Assembly (NCBI RefSeq): GCF_008868155.1 | Contig: NZ_WBKR01000001.1 | Coordinates: forward strand, 62,001-126,000 | Source: Micromonospora sp. ALFpr18c | GTDB taxonomy: Bacteria; Actinomycetota; Actinomycetes; Mycobacteriales; Micromonosporaceae | Reading direction: 5' to 3' | Length of the DNA stretch: 64,000 nucleotides | Shown: positions 1-8,077 of the stretch, piece after piece | Numbering within the stretch: position 1 is the stretch's first letter | Layout: every line of letters begins with the position of its first letter | Made by a program: the position numbers and the translations under genes | The notes under the pieces: generated by a model | What the model was told of the DNA's origin: nothing | What the model saw: only the letters and a program-made list of their open reading frames with translations | The model's database searches: none

Positions 1-1236
1 CTGCTCTCCGGCAACCTCTACCTGCGCGGCGGCGGCGACCCGACCATGCTCGCGGCCGACTACGACGCGCTCGCCGCGCAGGTGGCCGCCGACGGCGTAC
101 GGGTCGTGACCGGCAACCTGATCGCCGATGACACCCGTTACGACCGCACCCGCCTCGGCCCCGACTGGACCTGGGACGACGAGCCCTACTACTACGCCGC
201 GCAGGTCTCCGCGCTGAGCGTCGCGCCGGACACCGACTACGACGCGGGCACCGTGATCGTGAACGCCGCGCCGGCCGCCCGGGCCGGCGCCCCGGCGGTG
301 GTCAGCACCACCCCGGCCACCGGGTACGTCCGCATCGACAACCGCGCCGAGACGGTCGCCGAGGGCGAGACCTCGATCTCGATCGAGCGCGAGCACGGCG
401 GCAACACGGTCGTGGTGACCGGCCAGATCGCGCTCGGTGACGACCCGGCCAGTGACTGGGTGACGGTCTGGGAACCCACCGGCTACGCGGCCGACGTGTT
501 CCGCGCGGCCCTGAAACGACACGGCGTAAGGGTGCTCGGCCGGACCGTGCTCGGTCAGCCCACCCCGGAGGCGGCCCACCCGGTGGCCCGGCACGACTCG
601 ATGAGCCTGGGCGAGTTGATGACGCCGTTCCTCAAGCTCTCCAACAACGGGCATGCCGAGGTGTTGACCAAGGAGATCGGCCGGGTGCTGTCCGGCTCGG
701 GCACCTGGTCCGCCGGCATCACCGCGATCAGCGAGTACGTCGCCGACACCGGCATGGACACCGGCTCGCTGCGCCAACGCGACGGCTCCGGCCTGTCCCG
801 ACGCAACCTGGTGCCGGCGGCGGAGTTCGTCGACCTGCTGGCCGCCGTCCGGGCCGAACCCTGGTTCGCCACCTGGTACGAGGCGCTGCCCATCGCCGGA
901 CAGCCGGAACGGTTCGTCGGTGGCACGTTGCGCAGCCGGATGGCCGGCACCCCGGCGGCGGGCAACGTGCACGCCAAGACCGGCAGCCTGACCGGCGTGT
1001 CCGGGCTGTCCGGCTACGTCACCAGCGCCGATGGCCACCTGCTGGCGTTCTCCATCCTGCTCAACAACTACCTGACCGCGTCGGTCAAGGCGTTGGAGGA
1101 CCAGATCGCGGTGACGCTGGCCGGCTACCGCGAGGGCGCGACGACCACGGCCCGGATGGCAGCCCCGGCGGTACCGGAGACGCCGCGGACGCCGGAGGGC
1201 GTGGAGTGCTCCTGGATCAAGCCGATCACCTGCTGA
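1..1236 (+). CDS. dacB: D-alanyl-D-alanine carboxypeptidase/endopeptidase (PBP4 type), 5' end outside window
   Basis: The frame is open from base 1 (LLSGNLYLRGGGDPTML), so the N-terminus with signal peptide and catalytic SxxK motif lies outside the window. The part seen holds the family's GNLYLxGGGDPTL segment, the SxN motif in KLSNNGHAEVL (about bases 637-663) and the KTGS motif in HAKTGSLTGVSG (about bases 970-1005). The family (peptidase S13) trims peptidoglycan stem peptides outside the membrane. The C-terminus (EGVECSWIKPITC) is a short tail after the conserved core. The gene ends 24 bases before the convergent gene at 1261. Confidence 0.92.
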   Translation: MLSGNLYLRGGGDPTMLAADYDALAAQVAADGVRVVTGNLIADDTRYDRTRLGPDWTWDDEPYYYAAQVSALSVAPDTDYDAGTVIVNAAPAARAGAPAVVSTTPATGYVRIDNRAETVAEGETSISIEREHGGNTVVVTGQIALGDDPASDWVTVWEPTGYAADVFRAALKRHGVRVLGRTVLGQPTPEAAHPVARHDSMSLGELMTPFLKLSNNGHAEVLTKEIGRVLSGSGTWSAGITAISEYVADTGMDTGSLRQRDGSGLSRRNLVPAAEFVDLLAAVRAEPWFATWYEALPIAGQPERFVGGTLRSRMAGTPAAGNVHAKTGSLTGVSGLSGYVTSADGHLLAFSILLNNYLTASVKALEDQIAVTLAGYREGATTTARMAAPAVPETPRTPEGVECSWIKPITC

Positions 1237-1260
1237 CCGCCCCCGCGGCCGGCGGGACGC

Positions 1261-1590
1261 TCAGGCCGGGCGGTCGGGTGGACGGACGACAGCCGTGGGA
1301 TCGCCGCGCTCGATGAGCGCGGCGATCTCAGCGGCCCGCAGCCCGCGCAACGCCAGCACGCGGGTGCCCCAGCGGTGCAGCCGGCACGGGTGTGGGCTGG
1401 CGTCGTTGCGGCAGACCACGCCACCGGACCACCGCCGGGGCGCGTGCACCACCACCGCCCGTACCGCGAACTGGGCGTCCTCCACAGTGACGTACGGCGG
1501 CAGGGGGATGTCGCGGAGCACCTCCCCGGACGCTTCGCCGGCGCCGGACGGGGCGGCGGGACGGACGCGGTGCGCGGTACTGCTGCTCAT
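1261..1590 (-). CDS. Conserved small protein of unknown function, paralogue of 6786..7196
   Basis: A protein of 109 residues with no function I recognise. Its core VRAVVVHxxxxW, CRND, PCRLHRWGxRVL and GLxxxxIxALIxxG is shared residue for residue with the product of 6786..7196, so the two are paralogues. Two Cys (CRND and PCRLH) and a His-Arg-Trp are conserved in both, which could be a metal or redox site (inference). No signal peptide or membrane segment is seen. The ATG at 1590 is chosen because GGAGG lies 8 bases upstream; an in-frame ATG at 1620 lacks a good site. Confidence 0.72.
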   Translation of the reverse strand: MSSSTAHRVRPAAPSGAGEASGEVLRDIPLPPYVTVEDAQFAVRAVVVHAPRRWSGGVVCRNDASPHPCRLHRWGTRVLALRGLRAAEIAALIERGDPTAVVRPPDRPA

Positions 1591-1688
1591 CTGCGCTGCC
1601 TCCACAATGGATGGTTGCACGGGGACAGCAGAAAGTTACGACGCCATCGACGGTACGCGACGGACAAACTGTCCCGCGGAGCAGTCGG

Positions 1689-2648
1689 TCAGCGCACCGC
1701 CACGGCCTGGAGGCCAACGTTGCCGCAGTGCGGGGTGAAGGACCTCTCCACCGTCCAGCTCAACAGCAGCCGGGCACCCTTCGGCAGCTGGAAACGGATG
1801 GTGAACTGGGCGCTCTGGCTGGTGTACGGGTCCTCCAACCGCACCTTGCTCACCGGCCCACCGGTGGACAGCCACGCGTCCAGCCGACCCCGTGCCATCC
1901 AGGTCCCGGCGTAGACCTGGACGGTGCGTGGTTCACCGCTGCCGGCGATCGCGAGGCTGAAGCCGTTGCCGGCACCGCAGGTGTAGACACCGTTCGAGCT
2001 GTCGCTCTCCGACCGCTCGGGCGTGCCGTCGCGCCAGCTGACGAGTTCCTGGTTGCCGTCCCAGCCGACCCTGGCACCCTTGCCTCCCCCGTCGACGATC
2101 TCCCCGGATCCGCCGCGTTTGCGGACCGTCGACGTGCCGCCGTGCAACCCCCAGTGCATCCAGTCCCGGCTGCCCACGGCGGTGAGATCGATCTCGCCGG
2201 GAGCCTCGGCCCGGCTCACCGACAGGGTGGGCGCCGTCGACGGTGGCGGGGCCGCGGGCGCGCTGGCCGACGGCGTCGGGTCGGGCGACGGTGGACGCTG
2301 GCGGGGGCGCAGGCCGGGCGTCGCCGGCCCGACGTCGCCGGTGCGTCCCTCGGCCGCGGGGAAGCCGGAGGGTCGGGTGGCCCCGGCGGGCACGCCCGAG
2401 CGACCCGCCAGGCCGTCGCCGGGCTCCGGGCCGGACCGGGTGGCCAGGTACGTGCCCAGCGCCGCTAGGCAGGCGAGGACGGCCAGCCCCTCCACCGCCC
2501 AGCGTCGGCGCTGCCGGGCGCGGGCGATTCGGCGCAGTGTGCTGCGGGTCTGCCCGGCGGTGACGGCCCGCCATCGGTGCGATGCCGGCACGTCGGACTG
2601 CTCGCCTCCGGCCCGGGAATCCGCCCGCACGCGGTCTTCGTCCGCCAC
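1689..2648 (-). CDS. Single-pass membrane-anchored extracytoplasmic protein, unknown function
   Basis: About 319 residues. An Arg-rich cytoplasmic part (RQRRRWAVEG) precedes one membrane helix (AVEGLAVLACLAALGTYLA). A Pro/Ser/Thr-rich linker (PRQRPPSPDPTPSASAP) follows, then a C-terminal domain of about 150 residues starting EIDLTAVGSRDWMHWGLHGG. That domain looks like an all-beta carbohydrate-binding or glycosidase-associated module (inference from its Trp/Gly pattern and the ending LLLSWTVERS...CGNVGLQAVAVR). The GTG at 2648 follows a GGAGGTGGAGG stretch; an upstream ATG at 2705 would add a Gly-rich leader. Exact function unknown. Confidence 0.7.
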   Translation of the reverse strand: MADEDRVRADSRAGGEQSDVPASHRWRAVTAGQTRSTLRRIARARQRRRWAVEGLAVLACLAALGTYLATRSGPEPGDGLAGRSGVPAGATRPSGFPAAEGRTGDVGPATPGLRPRQRPPSPDPTPSASAPAAPPPSTAPTLSVSRAEAPGEIDLTAVGSRDWMHWGLHGGTSTVRKRGGSGEIVDGGGKGARVGWDGNQELVSWRDGTPERSESDSSNGVYTCGAGNGFSLAIAGSGEPRTVQVYAGTWMARGRLDAWLSTGGPVSKVRLEDPYTSQSAQFTIRFQLPKGARLLLSWTVERSFTPHCGNVGLQAVAVR

Positions 2649-2835
2649 CGACCCTCCACCTCCACCGCCCGGCCACCATCGACCGTCGCGGATCGCACCA
2701 TCCACTGTGGGCCGTTTGACGTTTGCACCGGCGTGGACGACACGCTAGATCCGGACCGGCGGACCTGTCCAGTCCGGAACCGGACGGTATCGGACAACCG
2801 GGCCGCGCCCGGCGGCCCGCCCGCGCGGCCCCGCC

Positions 2836-3124
2836 TCAGCCGATCCGGAAGCCGAGCGCCTGCGTGATGAGCACCGCCTGATCGGCGTCGACGATGGCAC
2901 TGACCCGCTCGACAGTCGTGGGGTCGAGCGCCGTCAGGTCGCTGCGACGCAGGTCGGCACCGCCCAGCCGGCTGTGGTGCAGCTGCGCGCCGGAGAGGTC
3001 GACGCCGGTCACCGTGGCACCGGTGAGGTTGGCCCCGGTCAGGTCGGCCTCGCGCATCCGGACGTCGGTGAAGCGGACGCCGCGCAGATCCGCTCCGGCA
3101 TCCGGTCAGGCTAGTGGCGGCCAC
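2836..3124 (-). pseudogene. Pentapeptide-repeat protein remnant, 5' end lost or frameshifted
   Basis: The reading frame from 3057 down gives A(D/N)L-type pentapeptide repeats (EADLTGANLTGATVTGVDLSG, GGADLRRSDLTALD) and a C-terminal tail AIVDADQAVLITQALGFRIG. The repeat pattern continues upstream of the first ATG (GADLRGVRFTDVRM) until a stop at 3106-3108. One frame over, ATSLTG upstream continues the pattern. So the gene has lost its start by a frameshift near 3105 or is a 3' fragment. Pentapeptide-repeat proteins form right-handed beta-helices; no specific role can be assigned. Confidence 0.6.
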
Positions 3125-3185
3125 CGACAGCCCGTGGACGGGCAGGCTGAAGGCTGCCCCCTTCCGGTGCGGGCGTACCGGCTAG

Positions 3186-3191
3186 TAGGTT
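3186..3191 (+). promoter_or_regulatory. -10 box of a leaderless promoter
   Basis: TAGGTT ends 7 bases before the GTG at 3199, leaving no room for an untranslated leader or ribosome binding site. This supports that GTG as both transcription and translation start of the serine hydrolase gene. Confidence 0.6.
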
Positions 3192-3198
3192 CGGCGAC

Positions 3199-4431
3199 GT
3201 GAGTGTCGCTCGGAGCATGGACCCGGATCAGCTCGGTTTCGACCCGGCGCGGTTGGCGCGCATCGACGAGCACTTCGGCCGGTACGTCGACGACGGCCGG
3301 CTGGCCGGCTGGCAGGTGGTGGTCACCCGCCGCGGCGAGGTCGCGCACTCCTCGACGTACGGGCTGCGGGACCGGGAGTCGGGTGCCCCGGTCGAGGCCG
3401 ACACGCTCTGGCGGATCTACTCGATGACCAAGCCGGTCACCTCGGTCGCGGCGATGATGCTGTGGGAGGAGGGCCGGTTCGAGCTGACCGACGAGATCAG
3501 CCGCTGGCTGCCGGAGTTCGCCGACCTGCGGGTCTATTCCAAGGGTTCGACGCTCAAGCCGTACACCGTGCCGGCGGTCGAGCCGATCCGAGTCTGGCAC
3601 CTGCTCACCCACACCGCCGGCCTGACGTACGGCTTCATGCAGACCTCGGTGGTCGACGGGCTGTACCGGGCCGCCGGATACGACCTGTACCCGCCGGCGG
3701 ACGTCGACCTGGCGGGCGCCTGCGCGGCCTTCGGTGCGCTGCCGCTGCTGTTCCAGCCGGGCACCGCCTGGGGCTACTCGGTCGCCACCGACGTGCTCGG
3801 TCGGCTGGTCGAGGTGATCTCCGGGCAGAGTCTCGACGCGTTCTTCGCCGACCGGATCTTCGGCCCGCTCGGCATGACCGACGCCCGGTGGTGGGTGGAC
3901 GGCGACGAGGCGGACCGGCTGGCCGCGCTCTACGTACCGAACCCCCGCAGCGGTCAGGCGGTCCGCCACGACAGCCTCGGCGCGCTCGCGTACCGCAAGC
4001 CCGGCCTGCTCTCCGGCGGCGGTGGTCTGATCTCCAGCGCCGCCGACTACCACCGCTTCACCTCTATGCTGCTGCGCGGCGGCGAGCTGGACGGGGTCCG
4101 CCTGCTCGGGTCACGCACGGTGCGGTTCATGACCCGCAACCACCTGCCCGGCGGACAGGACCTGGGCACCCTGTCCACCGGCGGCTTCGCCGAGACGACC
4201 CTGGACGGGATCGGCTTCGGGCTCGGCTTCGCGGTCACCGGCGACCCGATCCCCAGCCGGGTCCCGAGCAGCGTCGGCGAGTACTACTGGGGTGGAGTGG
4301 CCAGCACCGCGTTCTGGGTGGACCCGGCCGAGGAGGTCACCGCGCTGCTGTTCACCCAGCTGATGCCGTCGAGCACGTACCCGCTGCGCTCGCACCTGCG
4401 CCAGCTCGTCTACTCCGCCCTGGTCGACTGA
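3199..4431 (+). CDS. Serine hydrolase, beta-lactamase class C / esterase EstB family
   Basis: A protein of 410 residues. The SxxK motif is SMTK at residues 76-79 (RIYSMTKPVTS). The second motif lies in GTAWGYSVATDVLGRL, matching the YxN/YxV region of the EstB branch. A late GGGGLISSAADYHRFTSMLL segment is typical of this family. There is no signal peptide, so it is probably cytoplasmic and an esterase or D-aminopeptidase-like hydrolase rather than a true beta-lactamase (inference). The GTG start is set by a leaderless -10 box at 3186. It is followed convergently, 10 bases on, by the PPOX gene. Confidence 0.88.
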   Translation: MSVARSMDPDQLGFDPARLARIDEHFGRYVDDGRLAGWQVVVTRRGEVAHSSTYGLRDRESGAPVEADTLWRIYSMTKPVTSVAAMMLWEEGRFELTDEISRWLPEFADLRVYSKGSTLKPYTVPAVEPIRVWHLLTHTAGLTYGFMQTSVVDGLYRAAGYDLYPPADVDLAGACAAFGALPLLFQPGTAWGYSVATDVLGRLVEVISGQSLDAFFADRIFGPLGMTDARWWVDGDEADRLAALYVPNPRSGQAVRHDSLGALAYRKPGLLSGGGGLISSAADYHRFTSMLLRGGELDGVRLLGSRTVRFMTRNHLPGGQDLGTLSTGGFAETTLDGIGFGLGFAVTGDPIPSRVPSSVGEYYWGGVASTAFWVDPAEEVTALLFTQLMPSSTYPLRSHLRQLVYSALVD

Positions 4432-4441
4432 CCGGCAGCGG

Positions 4442-4906
4442 TCAGTCGGCGAGGCGGGCGGGGAAGCCGCCGGTGGCGATCGGCCCCCACGAGTCGATGG
4501 TGACCCGGATCAGCGACTTGCCCTGGCGCACCATCGCCGCGCGGTAGTCGTCCCAGTCCGGGTGCTCACCGGAGATGCTGCGGAAGTAGTCGACGAGCGG
4601 CTCCAGTGCCTCGGGCAGGTCCAGCACCTCGGCGGTGCCGTCGATCTGCACCCAGGGGCCGTTCCAGTCGTCGCTGAGCACGCAGGCCGACACCCGGGGG
4701 TCGCGGCGGATGTTCGTCACCTTGGCCCGCTCGGGGTAGGTGGAGACGACCAGCCGACCCTGCTCGTCGATGCCGGCGGAGACCGGGGACGACTGCGGGC
4801 GGCCGTCGGCCCGGGTGGTCATCAGCACGACGCGGTGTCGCGGACGGAGGAAGTCGAGCAGGGTGTCCCGGTCGACCCGGGTGTTCTTCGCGATGCTGCG
4901 CGCCAT
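4442..4906 (-). CDS. PPOX-class F420- or flavin-dependent oxidoreductase
   Basis: A protein of 154 residues with the split-barrel flavin-binding fold of the pyridoxamine 5'-phosphate oxidase family. It shows the actinobacterial pattern VVLMTTRADGRPQSSPVSAGID, YPERAKVTNIRRDPRVSACVLSDDWNGPWVQIDGTAEV and a C-terminal RVTIDSWGPIATGGFPARL. Such proteins bind F420 or FMN and reduce varied substrates; the natural substrate is unknown. GAGGA lies just before the ATG at 4906. Confidence 0.88.
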   Translation of the reverse strand: MARSIAKNTRVDRDTLLDFLRPRHRVVLMTTRADGRPQSSPVSAGIDEQGRLVVSTYPERAKVTNIRRDPRVSACVLSDDWNGPWVQIDGTAEVLDLPEALEPLVDYFRSISGEHPDWDDYRAAMVRQGKSLIRVTIDSWGPIATGGFPARLAD

Positions 4907-4962
4907 TCCTCGTTCCTACCAGGCTGACGGCGCCGAGGTGGCGGCAGGGCGACGGCGACGGG

Positions 4963-5601
4963 TCAGCGGGGCGGGGCCGCCGTGCGGTGCACGGCCTGGG
5001 TGGGCACCCGGGGGCGGCCGGACGGGCGCCAGGCCCGGCCGTTGGCGTAGATCACCCGGAAGCCGAGGTACGAGGCGAGCGGCGCCCAGTGGGCCGAGCC
5101 CATCCGCAGCTCGGCGGCATTGTGTCGTTGCCCGTTGGCCAGCACGTCGAGGAGCACGGTTTCGAAGGCCGCCGATTCGACCCAGTCCACTTCTCGGGTG
5201 AAACCGCAGATCAGAGCGGCTCCGGTGACGTCCAGGAACTCGCGCAGCACAGCGTCCGAGGCGCGCAGCACGGAACAGCTGCCGAAATAGAGTCGGCGTC
5301 CCTCGCACCGGCCGGCCATCAGATCGGCGACCTCGCTCAACTCCACCGACTGCCAGTCGGTGAGGCAGAGTCGGCTCGGCTCGCCGTGCATGGCGAAGAA
5401 GCCGACGCGGTGGTCCGCGTACTGCTTGAGCAGCCACCGGTCCAGGAAGTAGAACAGCTCGTCGCGGGTGGCCGCGTCCTTGTGGATGAAGCGGATCTTG
5501 CCGAGCCGCTCCAGCAACTCGAGGGTGGGCAGCACCGAGCCCCGCTCGTTGAGGTCGCGGTGCCACTGACCCTCGACACAGAAGACACCACCGCGTGCCA
5601 C
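4963..5601 (-). CDS. Unknown protein with a possible caspase-like His-Gly/Cys pair (DUF6642-like)
   Basis: About 212 residues from the GTG at 5601, which has GGAGG 5 bases upstream; an ATG at 5700 would add a 33-residue poorly conserved leader. Two beta-strand-like segments end in candidate catalytic residues: HRVGFFAMHGEPSRL (His-Gly) and GRRLYFGSCSVL (Ser-Cys). That spacing and strand-HG / strand-C layout recalls clan CD cysteine peptidases (caspases, CHAT). I believe it belongs to an actinobacterial DUF6642-like family, but that is from memory. No signal peptide or membrane segment. The activity is untested inference. Confidence 0.6.
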   Translation of the reverse strand: MARGGVFCVEGQWHRDLNERGSVLPTLELLERLGKIRFIHKDAATRDELFYFLDRWLLKQYADHRVGFFAMHGEPSRLCLTDWQSVELSEVADLMAGRCEGRRLYFGSCSVLRASDAVLREFLDVTGAALICGFTREVDWVESAAFETVLLDVLANGQRHNAAELRMGSAHWAPLASYLGFRVIYANGRAWRPSGRPRVPTQAVHRTAAPPR

Positions 5602-5905
5602 GTGCACCTCCGCCAGTCCACCGCCCGCGCTGACGGTACCGCGCGCCGGACGCCGAGGAACATCACCCTCGGTGGGGTCGATTGTGACGTTCGGTGGCAC
5701 TTGGTCAACTCAGGGGTGATCGGGAGTAAATGGCTGTTTCGCAAATCAGCCGAATTCACAGCCAAGGCCCAGGGATCACGGTTCGTGAGGACAATTCTCG
5801 TTAATTGCCGCCAACCGCCGCGATCAGTGCGAGGGTGGAAATCGCGGGACGCCTCGGTCGATGTCCCGAAGCCACCCCATTCGCTCTCCTATCGGGAGGA
5901 CTTCT

Positions 5906-6685
5906 GTGCGCGTAAACACCTGGAAGCGAGCCGCCGTCGCATTCGCCCTGGCGCTGCCCGGGGCAGCGATCGCCGCGGTGGTCGCCGCGCCGGCGGCGCA
6001 TGCGGACGGCTGCTACACGTGGAACCGCACCCTGACCCAGGGGCGCTCGGGCGACGACGTCCGCCAGCTGCAGATCCGGGTCGCCGGCTGGGCCGGCTAC
6101 CGGGACATCGTGGAGAACGACGGCCGCTACGGACCCAAGACCGCCGCCGCGGTCAAACGGTTCCAGCAGGCGTACGGGCTACGCGCCGACGGGATCGCCG
6201 GCCCCCAGACCTTCACCAAGCTGTACCAGCTACAGGACAACGACTGCACGCCCGCCCACTTCAGCTACAGCGAGCTGGACAACGGGTGCGGCGCAAGCGG
6301 GTGGAGCGGCGGCCCCCTGTCGGCGGCCCAGACCAAGCAGAACGCGCTGCGCACCATGTGGAAGCTGGAGGCGCTGCGCAAGAGCCTCGGCGACAAGCCT
6401 CTCAACGTGTCCAGCGGATTCCGTAGCCGCACCTGCAACGACCAGGTCGGCGGGGTGTCGGACAGTCAGCACCTCTACGGCAACGCGGCCGACGTCACCT
6501 CGCGGACGTCGTCGCTGTGCCAGGTCGCCCGCGGTGCCCGCAACAACGGCTTCAGCGGCATCTACGGGCCGGGCTACCCCGACCACGACGATCACGTGCA
6601 CGTCGACTCGCGGCGGGAGAACAACAGCGACCGCAGCTCGAACACCACGAGTTGGTCCGCGCCGGACTGCGGCGTCGGCAACTGA
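5906..6685 (+). CDS. Secreted zinc D-Ala-D-Ala carboxypeptidase, peptidase M15A with peptidoglycan-binding domain
   Basis: About 259 residues. A signal peptide (MRVNTWKRAAVAFALALPGA...AHA/DG) is followed by a PG_binding_1 domain (LTQGRSGDDVRQLQIRVAGW...GRYGPKTAAAVKRFQQAYGL, residues about 45-110). The M15A catalytic domain carries the zinc motif SQHLYGNAAD (His and Asp) and the DDHVHVDS His motif. Conserved cysteines (NDCTPAHF, NGCGAS, SRTCNDQ, PDCGVGN) suggest disulfides. The enzyme cuts peptidoglycan cross-bridges or stem peptides outside the cell. The GTG at 5906 is preceded by GGGAGGA with 5-base spacing, better than the in-frame ATG at 5861. The 5602-5905 upstream region holds no gene I recognise. 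Confidence 0.92.
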   Translation: MRVNTWKRAAVAFALALPGAAIAAVVAAPAAHADGCYTWNRTLTQGRSGDDVRQLQIRVAGWAGYRDIVENDGRYGPKTAAAVKRFQQAYGLRADGIAGPQTFTKLYQLQDNDCTPAHFSYSELDNGCGASGWSGGPLSAAQTKQNALRTMWKLEALRKSLGDKPLNVSSGFRSRTCNDQVGGVSDSQHLYGNAADVTSRTSSLCQVARGARNNGFSGIYGPGYPDHDDHVHVDSRRENNSDRSSNTTSWSAPDCGVGN

Positions 6686-6700
6686 GCTGATCGGCCGGAG

Positions 6701-6749
6701 CGACGTCGGCCCGACGCGGAGGGGGAATCTTCGCGGCGGGCCGACGTCG
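6701..6749 (+). terminator. Hairpin after the M15 peptidase gene
   Basis: A perfect 13-bp inverted repeat (CGACGTCGGCCCG at 6701 and its complement at 6737-6749) with a 23-base loop, 16 bases after the stop codon. There is no T-run, as is usual in actinobacteria. It may also serve the convergent gene that ends at 6786. Confidence 0.55.
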
Positions 6750-6785
6750 TGTGCCCCGGGTCGGGCGGGCGGAGGGGTGCCGCGC

Positions 6786-7196
6786 TCAGCTCGCCCGGGG
6801 CCAGCGCGGCGCGGTGACGGGGGGAGTCACCGGCCGGCCAGCAGCGGTCGGTCGTACCCCGGGCGGGACGACCCGCGCGGCCTGCTGCCGCGACGGCCCG
6901 GTCGCCGTGAACGGGAAGGGTACGTGCACGAACGGGTTGCCGTGCCGGATCAACGCCTCGATCTGCCGCTCGTTGAGCCCGTGCGTCTCCAGCACCCGCC
7001 GCCCCCAGCGGTGCAGGCGGCACGGGTAGGAGGCGCCGTCGTTGCGGCACAGCGGCCCGGTCGGCCACTCCTCGGCGGTGTGCACCACCACCGCCCGGAC
7101 CGCGAGCCGAACATCCTCGGGCGTCAGCGGTGCCGGCACCGGCACCTCACCCAGTACCTGATCGATGGGATCCGTCGACTGCTCACCAACTCGCAC
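6786..7196 (-). CDS. Conserved small protein of unknown function, paralogue of 1261..1590
   Basis: A protein of 136 residues. Residues about 30-95 (VRLAVRAVVVHTAEEW, LCRNDGASYPCRLHRWGRRVL, GLNERQIEALIRHGNPF) match the product of 1261..1590 closely. The C-terminal extension (ATGPSRQQAARVVPPGVRP...) is low-complexity and not shared. The GTG at 7196 is chosen because GGGAGG lies 6 bases upstream. No function is known to me. Two copies 5 kb apart on the same strand imply an old duplication or a dispersed family. Confidence 0.72.
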   Translation of the reverse strand: MRVGEQSTDPIDQVLGEVPVPAPLTPEDVRLAVRAVVVHTAEEWPTGPLCRNDGASYPCRLHRWGRRVLETHGLNERQIEALIRHGNPFVHVPFPFTATGPSRQQAARVVPPGVRPTAAGRPVTPPVTAPRWPRAS

Positions 7197-7342
7197 GGCA
7201 GGCCTCCCGCAGTTCGGCAGCGGTACGGCGGACCCACCGCACCGACATCCTCTGCCATAGGTACGGCCGGCACCGGACGAAAGTTCAATTCCCCTACGCG
7301 GTAAGCAGATCCTCCGCAGCGGAATGACACGGATGAGGTTGC

Positions 7343-8077
7343 TCAGACGAGGCCGGCGTCGTGGACGAGCAGGGCCACCTGGACCCGGTTGTTGAGGTCG
7401 AGGCGGGTCAACAGCCGCGAGACGTACGCCTTCACGGTCGCCACGCTCATGAACAACTCCCCCGCGATCTCGGCGTTGGTACGGCCCCGACCCAGCGCGA
7501 CCGCGACCTGCCGCTCCCGCTCGCTGAGCCCGCTGAGCAGCCGCGAGGCACGCTCGCGGCGCGGGTCGGGACCGGCCGGGGTGCCGGGGGCGGTCACGTG
7601 GGCGATCAGCTTCCGGGTCACCGACGGGGACAGCGTCGCCTCACCGGCGGCCACCCGACGTACCGCGTGCACGATCTCCGCCGGCGGAGTGTCCTTGAGC
7701 AGGAACCCGGCGGCGCCGGCACGCAGCGCCCGTAACACCTGCTCGTCGGCGTCGAAGGTGGTCAACACCAGCACCTCCGGTGGGTGCGGCTGGGCGCGCA
7801 GCGCCTCGGTGGCGGTCAACCCGTCGACCCGTGGCATCCGGATGTCCATCAGCACCACGTCCGGGGCGTACGCGTCGACCGCGGTGGGCACCTCAGCGCC
7901 GTCGGCCGCCTCGCCCACCACGGTCAGGTCCGGCAGGCCGCCGAGGATCATCGAGAGCCCGGCGCGGACCAGTGCGTCGTCGTCGACGATCAGCACCCGC
8001 ACCGGCGACGCGACCGGTTCCCCCGCCGGGCCGGAGGGCCCGGCCACGCCGGAAGGCCCGCCGGACGGCCCGGTCAC
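7343..8077 (-). CDS. NarL/FixJ-family response regulator
   Basis: About 244 residues. The receiver domain begins VRVLIVDDDALVRAGL, with the phosphoacceptor Asp in PDVVLMDIRMPRVDG, conserved Thr in VLVLTTFD and Lys in FLLKDTPP. The C-terminal LuxR-type HTH is LSERERQVAVALGRGRTNAEIAGELFMSVATVKAYVSRLLTRL. The GTG at 8077 overlaps the kinase stop codon (GTGA), so the pair is translationally coupled. A 23-residue Pro/Gly-rich leader precedes the receiver; a later GTG (VASPVRVLIV) could be an alternative start. Likely target: the divergent ABC transporter at 9453 (inference from position). Confidence 0.93.
   Translation of the reverse strand: MTGPSGGPSGVAGPSGPAGEPVASPVRVLIVDDDALVRAGLSMILGGLPDLTVVGEAADGAEVPTAVDAYAPDVVLMDIRMPRVDGLTATEALRAQPHPPEVLVLTTFDADEQVLRALRAGAAGFLLKDTPPAEIVHAVRRVAAGEATLSPSVTRKLIAHVTAPGTPAGPDPRRERASRLLSGLSERERQVAVALGRGRTNAEIAGELFMSVATVKAYVSRLLTRLDLNNRVQVALLVHDAGLV

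Noticed and set aside
5602-5905. Possible cyclic di-AMP (ydaO-type) riboswitch before the M15 peptidase
   Set aside because: Such switches often precede actinobacterial wall hydrolases, and the region is AT-richer than average, but I could not find the conserved motifs of the switch or a fitting fold.
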